This document shows, piece by piece, positions 26,378 through 34,442 of a DNA stretch of 64,000 bases; the first letter of the stretch is position 1; every line of letters begins with the position of its first letter. Source of the stretch: Paenibacillus marchantiae (GTDB lineage Bacteria; Bacillota; Bacilli; Paenibacillales; Paenibacillaceae); NCBI RefSeq assembly GCF_028771845.1, contig NZ_CP118270.1:2914001-2978000 (forward strand). The letters are read 5' to 3'. The notes under the pieces were generated by a model. The model was not told the DNA's origin, did not search any database, and saw only the letters and a list, made by a program, of their open reading frames with translations. Both the position numbers and the translations under genes were made by a program.

Positions 26378-26671
26378 ATGATGACTATCAACAAACGATT
26401 AGGTATGGAGTCCCTGTTGGTAACTTTGCTATTCACACTGGGTTTTATGGCTTGGAATGTCATTCAAGGCATGTTAATGACGCTGAATCATACACCTGAA
26501 ATGATGAACACCGATTCATCTACCAGCACGTTGCAGTCCAAGGTTGCTTTTGGCTCCATTGCCCGTTGGGATATGACTTCCATTCTGGTCGCTGCTGTTG
26601 GATTTCTCTTGCTTGCTGCTGCATACTACGGACTTCGATCGGGGATACAGCGCTGGACACAGCGTTTCTGA
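26378..26671 (+). CDS. Small two-span membrane protein
   Basis: A 97-aa protein with hydrophobic segments at about 12-33 (LLVTLLFTLGFMAWNVIQGML) and 66-86 (ILVAAVGFLLLAAAYYGLRSG), and a hydrophilic loop between. A good ribosome binding site (GAGGAGGCAAA) precedes the ATG pair. Function unknown; possibly co-transcribed with the kinase. Confidence 0.65.
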   Translation: MMTINKRLGMESLLVTLLFTLGFMAWNVIQGMLMTLNHTPEMMNTDSSTSTLQSKVAFGSIARWDMTSILVAAVGFLLLAAAYYGLRSGIQRWTQRF

Positions 26672-26700
26672 TTGTTTATTAAAAGAAGAACATATTCAAA

Positions 26701-26745
26701 AAACAGTTCTACACCAATGAAAGTTGGTAGGAGAACTGTTTTTTT
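26701..26745. terminator. Bidirectional terminator
   Basis: AAACAGTTCT (26701-26710) / AGAACTGTTT (26732-26741) with T on the right and A on the left, placed between two convergent genes. Confidence 0.88.
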
Positions 26746-26768
26746 GTTTTTGGTCTATTCTTAATAGA

Positions 26769-27542
26769 TTATAGATGCTTGGAGATGACCTCTTCCAGAC
26801 CTTGGGCAACCGAATCCGCACCCCGTGCAAGGTGTCTCTCGTAGAGATGCAGTCGGACAAAGCTCTCATCCGTCCCCATCGCCTCCGAGAAAATGCCACC
26901 GAGTCCACGTGCGCGGCGGTCGATCTGAAGCAACAGTTCAAGTGAATCTCCCATCGGGTAGAACAGTACTTCCAGCTCATCCAAATAACCACGGAACTTG
27001 CTCGTTGGCACGAATTCAAATTCCTGTACAAATGGAAGATTGCCACCAAGCTTTGGAGCATAGTCGTTGGTCACTTCACGCAGCTTGAAACCAAGGAGAT
27101 CAATCGCATCAAGCACAGTATTCATATCTTTTGTAGGAACTACATGGAGTCTGTCCCGGTCTGAGGGGTCCATGGCGCTTGAGATATCGAGGCCCGTTTC
27201 AACCCATACCTCTGCACGATGCAGTGTAATTGGGAGATTTTCAGGTAGATCAAAGGAGAAGGATTTCTCCAGTTTGGCGCCAGGCTGTAATATAAAATCC
27301 TCGGTAAGCAAGTATTTGGCTACAACGGCAGTTTCATTTACTTTTCGATCATTGTGCTCCCGTATGTAATGGGTTTTGATCGTAAGGTAGATTCGGTCTA
27401 CATTCTGTTCCACGTCTCCACCCTCGATGTACACGATCCCAGAGATGATTCCTCCAGGCGTAACCTCAGGTGTATGTAATTCTGTATTTACTTTGGCTGC
27501 TCCAACACCTACACTGGCTAACATTTTCTTAAAAAAAGACAT
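26769..27542 (-). CDS. spo0M: Sporulation control protein Spo0M
   Basis: A 257-aa protein with MSFFKKMLASVGVGAAKVNT at the start, the hallmark of the Spo0M (SpoOM) arrestin-like family. LHTPEVTPGGIISGIVYIEGG and YLDELEVLFYPM are also typical. The two beta-sandwich halves are like arrestin. In Bacillus, Spo0M affects sporulation and cytoskeletal behaviour. The ribosome binding site on the minus strand is GGAGGTT. Confidence 0.9.
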   Translation of the reverse strand: MSFFKKMLASVGVGAAKVNTELHTPEVTPGGIISGIVYIEGGDVEQNVDRIYLTIKTHYIREHNDRKVNETAVVAKYLLTEDFILQPGAKLEKSFSFDLPENLPITLHRAEVWVETGLDISSAMDPSDRDRLHVVPTKDMNTVLDAIDLLGFKLREVTNDYAPKLGGNLPFVQEFEFVPTSKFRGYLDELEVLFYPMGDSLELLLQIDRRARGLGGIFSEAMGTDESFVRLHLYERHLARGADSVAQGLEEVISKHL

Positions 27543-27767
27543 TCATTCAACCTCCACATCCTATTGGTTTATCCAAGTGGCAAAATACGACTTCGAGCAT
27601 AATACGGCGCCTACGAGAGAAGCGTTTCAAATTTTAACAAGCACAAGATGAGGATAGATAAAACTCTTAAGTGAGAAAAAAGTTAACCTATGGACAGGAA
27701 AATCGACTTGTCTGTGTCGAATGTTGTTTAATATGGGATTTTCTTCTGGGGGGGATATCTATTGGGC

Positions 27768-28439
27768 ATGGAATGGTATGACATGATCGGACAACGTAAC
27801 GGAGGATACAAAGGCAGATCGGTATTTACCTGGGAGGGCAATTCAGCAGAAGATGTATTTGAAGCGCGCTTGATACAGTTGCTACCTCAGCATAAATCTG
27901 TGCTTGATGTAGGTTGTGGTCATGGTGAATTCACATTAAAAATGTCGGCATATACCGATCATATTACGGGTTTTGACAACTCGAAGGAGCTACTGCGTAT
28001 CGCTCAGGCTGGGCTTGTGGCCGGTGACGTTGGCAATGTTGAATTTGTCTACGCTACAACCAAAACAGAGTTGCCCTTCCAAGACGAACAGTTCGACCTG
28101 ATCTATGACCGCAGAGGACCTACGTCGATAATTGAACATAGGAGATTGTTGCGAAAGGGTGGCGTTATCTTTGGCATTCATACCGATGTAATCAAGGTAC
28201 GAGAAAGGCTGCATACAAATCAGTATGAAAACATTGAAATTGAGGAATTCAATGAGGCCCTAATGGTCTTCCCTGATGAAAAAGAGTTCGCTATTTTTCT
28301 TTCCGATATCCCTGGCAACCCGGATTACACACAGCCTGAGTACCATGAGCAGCTTCAAGTTAAGCTGAAGGGAATTCAGATTGAGGGGAGACTTGCTGTG
28401 CGTGAGCACAAATATATCTGGAAGGCCGTAAGGCGTTAA
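27768..28439 (+). CDS. Class I SAM-dependent methyltransferase
   Basis: A 223-aa methyltransferase with SAM motif I VLDVGCGHGEFTLKM (about 50-64), motif II ITGFDNSKELL, and post-I acidic residues. The target is unknown. The N-terminal MEWYDMIGQRNGGYKGRS looks like a conserved substrate lid. A TTG 6 nt upstream is an alternative start; the G-rich run upstream (CTGGGGGGG) serves as its ribosome binding site. Confidence 0.9.
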   Translation: MEWYDMIGQRNGGYKGRSVFTWEGNSAEDVFEARLIQLLPQHKSVLDVGCGHGEFTLKMSAYTDHITGFDNSKELLRIAQAGLVAGDVGNVEFVYATTKTELPFQDEQFDLIYDRRGPTSIIEHRRLLRKGGVIFGIHTDVIKVRERLHTNQYENIEIEEFNEALMVFPDEKEFAIFLSDIPGNPDYTQPEYHEQLQVKLKGIQIEGRLAVREHKYIWKAVRR

Positions 28440-28496
28440 AGAAAGATTATAAAATATGAATGCCTGACTTCGTATTTCAGATCTGGAGGTTGTGTT

Positions 28497-28937
28497 TTGG
28501 ATAGAGAAACTTTAGAACAAAATTTAGGACCAGATAATGTGAATACCAGCTTCGAGCAGATGGCTAACGGGGAACGGAAATACAAAATGGTTTCAGAGGA
28601 TGGCAGTTATTATTGCAGAACGATAGCTTCATCTCAGGGAGCGTGGCAAAATAGCCATTTTCATAACCATATAATCGAGTTCTATGTTGTGCAGTCTGGT
28701 TGGATCGCTTATGCAAATTTTACGAATGATCAGACGCTTGAAATGAGAGTTATGGGCGAAGGAAATCACGTCATTGTGCAACCAGGAGTACACCATAATT
28801 TATATATGTCAGCTAATAGCGTTATCCATACGATTAAATATGGTTTGAATACAGATAGTGATTGGTCTGCTTCTCCGGAACTGGACAGCGTTACACAGAG
28901 GCTAATGGAGAGAGAATTACTTCAGACTTACGGTTAA
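28497..28937 (+). CDS. Cupin-like protein
   Basis: A 146-aa beta-barrel protein. NSHFHNHIIEFYVVQSG fits the first cupin motif (His pair and Glu), and the second has HVIVQPGVHHNLYM. It would bind a divalent metal; function unknown. The start is TTG 28497, with CTGGAGGT upstream. The next protein, at 28958, starts 20 nt downstream of its stop. Confidence 0.75.
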   Translation: MDRETLEQNLGPDNVNTSFEQMANGERKYKMVSEDGSYYCRTIASSQGAWQNSHFHNHIIEFYVVQSGWIAYANFTNDQTLEMRVMGEGNHVIVQPGVHHNLYMSANSVIHTIKYGLNTDSDWSASPELDSVTQRLMERELLQTYG

Positions 28938-28957
28938 TCAGCTTGGGGGTTGAATAC

Positions 28958-29500
28958 ATGCGAAAAAGTACGATATTTTGGCTAACAGGCATTGCGATTA
29001 TTATTGTAGCAGCTTTCATTGTATATAATAATCTGGCTCCAAGCATTACAGCGCAGGATGTTAACATGAAGGGGACGATTCGGCAGACAGCTACGGATGA
29101 ATACGAGGTGCAATTAGCCATTACACGCACAAAAGAAGATAAAGGTCAGCACACTATATATCCCCTTGTAGCTGGCTGGGGTTCAATATCTTTTGATGAC
29201 AAACAGGACAACCGATTTATTCGACCTACTTCCGTCGGCAGCACAGGTGCAATGGAAGAGATTCTTCGTCAAGTGTTACAGAGGCAATCATCAACAGCGA
29301 TTACTGAATTTGCAGGGTTCTCCATACCTGATGCGGTGGGCACGTACAAGGTGCGTTTTACCATTCATCCTTTGGGTGATGAGGCAGAACTGATTCGGCA
29401 ACCGATGATCTATTATGTTCATCAGGAAAAATTACTGGGCAAAGACCTGAGCTGGGTCTCAGGAGAGCCTCTGGAGATCATTAAGGAGTATGCAGAGTGA
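28958..29500 (+). CDS. Membrane-anchored hypothetical protein
   Basis: A 180-aa protein with an N-terminal transmembrane helix (about 6-25, IFWLTGIAIIIVAAFIVYNN) and an extracytoplasmic beta-rich domain with MKGTIRQTATDEYEVQLAI and FTIHPLGDEAELIRQP. Unrecognised. CTTGGGGGT lies before ATG 28958. Its end overlaps the next gene (ATGATG at 29497-29502). Confidence 0.65.
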   Translation: MRKSTIFWLTGIAIIIVAAFIVYNNLAPSITAQDVNMKGTIRQTATDEYEVQLAITRTKEDKGQHTIYPLVAGWGSISFDDKQDNRFIRPTSVGSTGAMEEILRQVLQRQSSTAITEFAGFSIPDAVGTYKVRFTIHPLGDEAELIRQPMIYYVHQEKLLGKDLSWVSGEPLEIIKEYAE

Positions 29501-30039
29501 TGCTAATCTATCAATCGAATGAGATTACGGTACGTTTACTGGATGAAAAGGATGAACAGCTCCTTGTTCAATGGTTGTCTGACCCAGTAGTACTTCAATA
29601 TTACGAAGGCCGTGATCAGCCGCATGATCTGAATTTGGTCAGAGATCACTTTTATAGACAAGAGGATACGGCAAATCGTTGTATGGTTGAACATGAAGGT
29701 AAACCGATCGGCTATATCCAGTTCTATGAACTGGAGGAGGAAGAACGGAATGAGTATGGTTATGGAGACACCGATGAAATCATCTATGGAACAGATCAGT
29801 TTATTGGAGAAGCTGATTATTGGAACCGCGGTATTGGCACACAACTTGTACAATCCATGATGACCTATCTGGTCAATGATAAGCAAGCTTCGAAAGTGGT
29901 CATGGACCCGCAATCATGGAACGAACGAGCCATATCCTGTTACGAGAAGTGTGGCTTCAGGAAGGTCAGACTGTTACCAGAACATGAGCTGCACGAAGGG
30001 AAAATGAGAGACTGCTGGCTGATGGAGTATGCCCCATAG
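29500..30039 (+). CDS. AAC(6')-like aminoglycoside acetyltransferase
   Basis: A 179-aa GNAT that, as far as I recall the sequence, is similar along its length to the N-terminal AAC(6')-Ie half of the bifunctional AAC(6')-APH(2'') enzyme. Matching parts are DEIIYGTDQFIGEADYW-x-RGIGT, DPQ-x3-RAI-x-CYEK-x-GF, and the end PEHELHEGK-x3-C-x-LMEY. Such enzymes acetylate the 6'-amine of aminoglycosides. Substrate here is not proven. GTG 29497 overlaps the stop of the previous gene; I take the ATG at 29500. Confidence 0.85.
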   Translation: MLIYQSNEITVRLLDEKDEQLLVQWLSDPVVLQYYEGRDQPHDLNLVRDHFYRQEDTANRCMVEHEGKPIGYIQFYELEEEERNEYGYGDTDEIIYGTDQFIGEADYWNRGIGTQLVQSMMTYLVNDKQASKVVMDPQSWNERAISCYEKCGFRKVRLLPEHELHEGKMRDCWLMEYAP

Positions 30040-30086
30040 GAGTGCAATGTGTATATTTAAACCATTTAACCAAGGAGGAATGATTG

Positions 30087-30611
30087 ATGGATTTGAGGTA
30101 CCCGATTGGAACATTTGAACATACAGGCGAGGTTACATCAGAGCAGCGGAAGCAGTGGATTCAGGATATTGCGGAGTTGCCGGAGCGCGCCCGCGAAGCG
30201 GTCAAAGGATTGAGTGAAGAACAATTGAGGTTACCCTACCGGGAAAATGGCTGGATGCTCAAACAGGTCATACACCATATGGCAGATAGCCATATGAATA
30301 GCATGGTTCGTTTCAAGCTGGCACTGACAGAGGATAACCCTACGATAAGACCATATTACGAGGAACGATGGGCTGAACTGAGTGATTCACGGGAGCTGGA
30401 CGTCGAATTTTCCCTGCAAATCCTGGATGCGCTGCATCGTCGTTGGGTAGTGCTATTAAACACATTAACGGATGCAGACTATGCCAAAACCTTTTATCAC
30501 CCTGCATCCAAAGAAACGACCAGACTGGATTATAATTTGGGCGTATATGCATGGCATGGTAGACACCACATTGCCCATATTACCTCGCTTAGAAGCAGAT
30601 TGGGAATCTAG
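30087..30611 (+). CDS. DinB/YfiT-family metal-dependent protein
   Basis: A 174-aa four-helix DinB-like protein with conserved metal histidines: HHMADSHMN (about 64-72) and AWHGRHHIAHI (about 156-166). It closely follows the YfiT/BstA form (RYPIGTF, ENGW, RPYYEE), which in Bacillus is a bacillithiol S-transferase-like protein. ATG 30087 after AAGGAGGAATG; a TTG is 3 nt earlier. Confidence 0.9.
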   Translation: MDLRYPIGTFEHTGEVTSEQRKQWIQDIAELPERAREAVKGLSEEQLRLPYRENGWMLKQVIHHMADSHMNSMVRFKLALTEDNPTIRPYYEERWAELSDSRELDVEFSLQILDALHRRWVVLLNTLTDADYAKTFYHPASKETTRLDYNLGVYAWHGRHHIAHITSLRSRLGI

Positions 30612-30639
30612 TGGTGAAATATGTGAGGTGTAATTTCTG

Positions 30640-31113
30640 ATGATAGAGAAACAGTGGCTAGATCTCAGTGAATATGATGAATTGGAACAAGAGATTCAGT
30701 ATGTCATCATGGTTACTCAGTTTCAGGAGAAATACGTCATTATCCATAACCTTAAACGCCAAGGCTGGGAATTCCCAGGAGGTAATCGTGAACCTGATGA
30801 GTCAGTTCTTAGGGCTGCAGAAAGAGAACTGTTCGAAGAGACAGGAGCATTGAGGTTCATGTTAGAACCTTTCGGAATTTACCAAATGAATGGAACGTTT
30901 GGTATGGTTTATTATGCGAATATTACAAAATTCCGTGCTCTATCGCTGGAACCTAACTCCGAAATAGGTGCAATGAAAATGGTAGATACACTACCAGAGG
31001 GCATGAATTTTGGTGATATGTTTTATTCTTTTTTGCATCAGTGGAAGGTATATTCTGCTAAAGGGACACACGAACACTTTGTGGATCTAACTTCTTGTGA
31101 AATTAACATTTAA
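30640..31113 (+). CDS. Nudix hydrolase, YtkD-like
   Basis: A 157-aa Nudix enzyme. The box (G48, E54, R62 E63 L64 F65 E66 E67 T68 G69) is intact and is preceded by GWEFPGGNREP, the layout of YtkD-like nucleoside triphosphatases that sanitise oxidised dGTP. GTGAGGTG lies upstream. Oxidised-nucleotide specificity is inferred only from layout. Confidence 0.88.
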   Translation: MIEKQWLDLSEYDELEQEIQYVIMVTQFQEKYVIIHNLKRQGWEFPGGNREPDESVLRAAERELFEETGALRFMLEPFGIYQMNGTFGMVYYANITKFRALSLEPNSEIGAMKMVDTLPEGMNFGDMFYSFLHQWKVYSAKGTHEHFVDLTSCEINI

Positions 31114-31143
31114 ATATCTAGTAATATTAAGGAGATTACATCG

Positions 31144-31650
31144 ATGAATATACATATCAGACTTATGGATGAGAGCGACCCGGTCGTAATTTCGCAGGCG
31201 TTTCAGGAACAGGGTTGGGCGAAATCGGCGGAGCAGTACATTCAATATCTTGCAGAGCAGCAGAATGGTGAGCGGGTGACTTTGATAGCGGAATTGGATG
31301 GAGCTTTTGCCGGTTACGCGAATGTATTGTGGAATTCGTATTACCCTTCGTTCAGGGAACAGGGTATTCCGGAAATTAATGATTTCAATGTGCTGATCAA
31401 GTATCAGCGTCAGGGAATTGGATCACGTTTGATGGACCGGGCAGAAGAAGTCATTCATGAGCGAACCGAAACTGCCGGGATTGGTGTCGGGGTGTTCTCC
31501 GATTATGGCAAAGCTCAAATTCTGTATGCCCGTCGTGGATATATACCAGATGGACAGGGCATTCACAAGCATGATCGTTATCTAAAATGGGGCGATGAAA
31601 CGATCATCGACGACGATGTAGTGCTCTATTTAACGAAGAAGTTAAGCTGA
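31144..31650 (+). CDS. GNAT family N-acetyltransferase
   Basis: A 168-aa GNAT. Motif A is INDFNVLIKYQRQGIGSRLMD with RQGIG, and motif B GVFSDYGKAQILYARRGY. AAGGAGATT precedes the ATG. It ends at a strong terminator at 31676. Substrate unknown. Confidence 0.9.
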   Translation: MNIHIRLMDESDPVVISQAFQEQGWAKSAEQYIQYLAEQQNGERVTLIAELDGAFAGYANVLWNSYYPSFREQGIPEINDFNVLIKYQRQGIGSRLMDRAEEVIHERTETAGIGVGVFSDYGKAQILYARRGYIPDGQGIHKHDRYLKWGDETIIDDDVVLYLTKKLS

Positions 31651-31675
31651 TCGAATCCTGAATAAAAAGGATTAT

Positions 31676-31727
31676 AACGCTGTTGAGAGGACAGGGAATT
31701 ACTTTCTTCTAAACAGCGTTTTTTTAC
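31676..31727 (+). terminator. Rho-independent terminator
   Basis: AACGCTGTT (31676-31684) pairs with AACAGCGTT (31712-31720) and is followed by TTTTT. Confidence 0.85.
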
Positions 31728-31789
31728 ATATAATCAGACTGTTTTCGGCTCGAATCTTACAAGAAAAATAGAGTTGGATTGGGTGAAAA

Positions 31790-31798
31790 TGTTATAAT
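31790..31798 (+). promoter_or_regulatory. Probable promoter, extended -10
   Basis: TGTTATAAT (consensus -10 TATAAT at 31793-31798) sits between the terminator and the methyltransferase gene. No standard -35 at 17 nt, but the extended TG motif compensates. Confidence 0.5.
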
Positions 31799-31917
31799 AG
31801 AGGGTAGTTGATTTAGGGTATAAACCGTGATGAAGCGGGCAAATGGTGAGCACAGAGATCGAAACATAAGAGGGAATATGAAGGATAATTTATATGGATT
31901 TGAGGAGGAATGTGGTT

Positions 31918-32637
31918 ATGGAGAAGACGATTAAAAATGTCCAGGATCTATATGACATGCTTGACTCAGAATTCAGATCAGCGAAGCAATTTTGGGAACC
32001 TTTTTACGAGGATCGAGACCGGCCGATTCCCTTTTTTCCAAACAAACCGGATGAAAATCTGGTAGCACATGTGAACTCAGGAATATTACCTGGGGGCAAA
32101 GCATTGGAGCTCGGTTGTGGCCCGGGAAGAAATGCAATATATCTAACACGTCAGGGTTATAAGGTAGATGCTTATGATCTTTCAGAGACAGCCATTGCCT
32201 GGGCCAAGGAAAGAGCTGTGGAGGAACAGCTTGAAGTGAATTTTGAATGCAAATCAGCATTTGAACTCACGCCACAGGAAGAGTACGATCTGGTCTATGA
32301 TTCGGGCTGTCTTCACCATCTGCTGCCACATCAGCGAATTCCCTACATACAGAAGATTCAGAACGGACTTAGACCTGGAGGGTATTTTGGAATGACCTGC
32401 TTTGCTCCAGGATTTGGCGGTCAGGGTGGACCGGAGAGCGTTATGGACGATTGGGAGGTATACCGTGAGAAGTCGATGAAAGGTGGTCTGGCTTTTACGG
32501 AAGAAAAGCTTCGCTATTTGCTGGAAGATCCTTTTGAATGCGTGGAGCTGCGACCGATGAAGGCGATGGATCAGGATGAAGATTGTTTTGGCTTGCCCAT
32601 CCTATGGGTGACATTGTGGAGAAAACCAAACGTGTAG
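31918..32637 (+). CDS. Class I SAM-dependent methyltransferase
   Basis: A 239-aa methyltransferase with motif I ALELGCGPGRNAIYL (about 63-77), motif II DAYDLSETAI, and DLVYDSGCLHHL (about 125-136). It resembles TehB/thiopurine-type methyltransferases. The target is unknown. Start ATG 31918, with TTGAGGAGG upstream, is better than the ATG at 31894. Confidence 0.92.
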   Translation: MEKTIKNVQDLYDMLDSEFRSAKQFWEPFYEDRDRPIPFFPNKPDENLVAHVNSGILPGGKALELGCGPGRNAIYLTRQGYKVDAYDLSETAIAWAKERAVEEQLEVNFECKSAFELTPQEEYDLVYDSGCLHHLLPHQRIPYIQKIQNGLRPGGYFGMTCFAPGFGGQGGPESVMDDWEVYREKSMKGGLAFTEEKLRYLLEDPFECVELRPMKAMDQDEDCFGLPILWVTLWRKPNV

Positions 32638-32709
32638 TCATAGAGGAAGGGTCATAGATTTGACGTGTTTAACCAATATTGCACAGAGCGAGAGAAAGGC
32701 GGGGAGAAT

Positions 32710-33450
32710 ATGGGACTAAGGTATTTTATCATTACAGGTACATCCAAAGGAATCGGCAAACAGCTCGCAGAGCTGTTATTGGAAAAGGGAGATCACGTCT
32801 ACGGTATTGCACGCGGAACGTCTGACTTGGAGGAAGCCTACGAGTGTTACCAGCATGTTCGGTTTGATCTGGCAGATATTCATAGCATCGACAATCTTGT
32901 CTCAGGCATATTGGAACAGATTCCACCGCAAGAAGTTGAATTCATCGGGCTCATTAACAATGCAGCGATGCTGGAACCGTTGAAATCGATAGATCGGTGT
33001 AGTGCAGAGGAGATCAGTCTTAATCTGAACATCAGTTTGGCAGCGCCTATGATTCTGACTTCATCTTTTATACAACATACCAACCACCTGACCACACGCA
33101 GAAAAATAGTCAATGTATCGTCCGGGTCAGGAAGTTATCCCGCACCTTCAATGGCATCTTACTGTACCTCCAAAGCTGGAATAAACATGTTCACCCAGTG
33201 CGTAGCGATGGAACAATCCGGGCAACCCAATCCCGTTGAAGTGATTGCATTCGATCCAGGGATGGTAGATACTGAGCTACAGGTTGTGGCAAGAGGCAAA
33301 AATGCAGAGGAATTTGCACTGTCTGAGGTATTCGGTCAGGTCTATGAAGCAGGCCAATTAAGATCGCCACAAGATGTCGCAAAGCAATTGATCGAACGGA
33401 TGGAAGAAATCAGTGATCCAAGCAAGGTCCTCCATACTATGGAGGGATAA
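32710..33450 (+). CDS. SDR family oxidoreductase, YueD-like
   Basis: A 246-aa short-chain dehydrogenase with the Rossmann TGTSKGIG motif (about 9-16), NNAAM, catalytic Ser in NVSSGSG and Y-x-x-x-K as YCTSK. It resembles benzil reductase YueD in its motif spacing. A NAD(P)H-dependent reductase; physiological substrate unknown. ATG 32710 follows GGCGGGGAGA. Confidence 0.88.
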   Translation: MGLRYFIITGTSKGIGKQLAELLLEKGDHVYGIARGTSDLEEAYECYQHVRFDLADIHSIDNLVSGILEQIPPQEVEFIGLINNAAMLEPLKSIDRCSAEEISLNLNISLAAPMILTSSFIQHTNHLTTRRKIVNVSSGSGSYPAPSMASYCTSKAGINMFTQCVAMEQSGQPNPVEVIAFDPGMVDTELQVVARGKNAEEFALSEVFGQVYEAGQLRSPQDVAKQLIERMEEISDPSKVLHTMEG

Positions 33451-33511
33451 CAGATTAAAAGTTATAAACGTTTAGATTCATCTAAATTGGTAAGAGACTA
33501 TGGATTTTACT

Positions 33512-33721
33512 TTGCCTCGACAATTTGTATTGTTCTATGTAATAGCGGCAGGAGTGGAAGAGACGGAATCGATTCTGAAGAAGCGGTAGCGTTCGCCTTT
33601 GTCACTTAATTTCTACATTTAATAAATTTAATAAAGGAAATTTGGGGACAACAGCGATCGGAAGAACGATCCGTATCTGGAACGGTCCCCCGTAGATTGT
33701 CAAACAATATGCTTCGGGCAA
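33512..33721 (+). repeat. Candidate structured RNA element, copy 2
   Basis: Shares with copy 1 the blocks CTGAAGAAGCGG (33575-33586), GTTCGCCTTT (33591-33600), TTTGGGGACAACAGCGATCGGAAG (from 33641) and AATATGC, in the same order. Its internal stem differs in sequence but still pairs: GTCACTTAATTT (33601-33612) with AAATTTGGGGAC (33638-33649). Its outer stem is TTGCCTCGA (33512-33520) / TTCGGGCAA (33713-33721, one mismatch and wobbles). It lies 31 nt before the response-regulator ATG at 33753, where it could act as a leader for the Bce-like operon. The 33451-33511 remainder holds only a weak TTTAGA/TCTAAA palindrome. Confidence 0.7.
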
Positions 33722-33752
33722 TACTCAAGAAGAACAGAAACGTGGTGAAGGT

Positions 33753-34442
33753 ATGTTTAAAATTATGCTCATTGAAGACGATGAATCGTTATTCAGTGAA
33801 ATCAAAGAACGGTTATCCCAGTGGTCATATGACGTGTATGGCGTGCGAGATTTTGGCAAAGTGATTCAGGAATACAGTGCCATTCAGCCACAGCTAGTGA
33901 TTATTGATATTCAGCTTCCCCAGTATGACGGATTTCATTGGTGTCGCATGATTCGAGCCCATTCCAATGTACCGATTATCTTTCTGTCCTCACGTGATCA
34001 TCCTACGGATATGGTCATGTCGATGCATCTGGGCGCAGATGATTTTATCCAGAAGCCCTTCCATTTCGATGTGCTGATTGCCAAGATCCAGGCGACCCTG
34101 CGTAGGGTGTATAACTACAATACAGAGCGGATTGAGCTGCGCACATGGCGTGGGGCTACCATTGAATATGTGAAAAATACACTTACCCATAACAATGAAT
34201 CTGTCCTTTTGACCAAAAATGAAATGTTCATTCTCAAAGTGCTAGTGGAGCACAAAAATCAGATTGTGACCCGGGAAGACCTGATTCGCAGCTTATGGGA
34301 TCATGAACATTTTGTGAGTGATAACACGCTGACAGTCAACGTCAATCGCCTTCGCAAGAAACTAGAGCCGCTAGAACTCGATGGCTATATCGAAACGAAA
34401 GTTGGTCAGGGCTACATGGCAACGGAAGAGGATGAAACATGA
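33753..34442 (+). CDS. bceR: Response regulator, BceR-like
   Basis: A 229-aa OmpR-family regulator. The receiver has DD at 9-10, phospho-acceptor Asp52 in LVIIDIQLP, and a conserved K in FIQKPF (about 104). A C-terminal winged helix has ENTLT-like NDNTLTVNVNRLRKKL. It is first in a four-gene operon with the kinase and ABC genes, and preceded by structured element copy 2. It should activate the ABC operon in response to the sensor. GGTGAAGGT precedes the ATG. Confidence 0.92.
   Translation: MFKIMLIEDDESLFSEIKERLSQWSYDVYGVRDFGKVIQEYSAIQPQLVIIDIQLPQYDGFHWCRMIRAHSNVPIIFLSSRDHPTDMVMSMHLGADDFIQKPFHFDVLIAKIQATLRRVYNYNTERIELRTWRGATIEYVKNTLTHNNESVLLTKNEMFILKVLVEHKNQIVTREDLIRSLWDHEHFVSDNTLTVNVNRLRKKLEPLELDGYIETKVGQGYMATEEDET

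Noticed and set aside
161..33450. Integron-like cassette array
   Set aside because: Small enzyme genes in one direction resemble cassettes, but I found no integrase and no repeated attC-like inverted repeats between genes.
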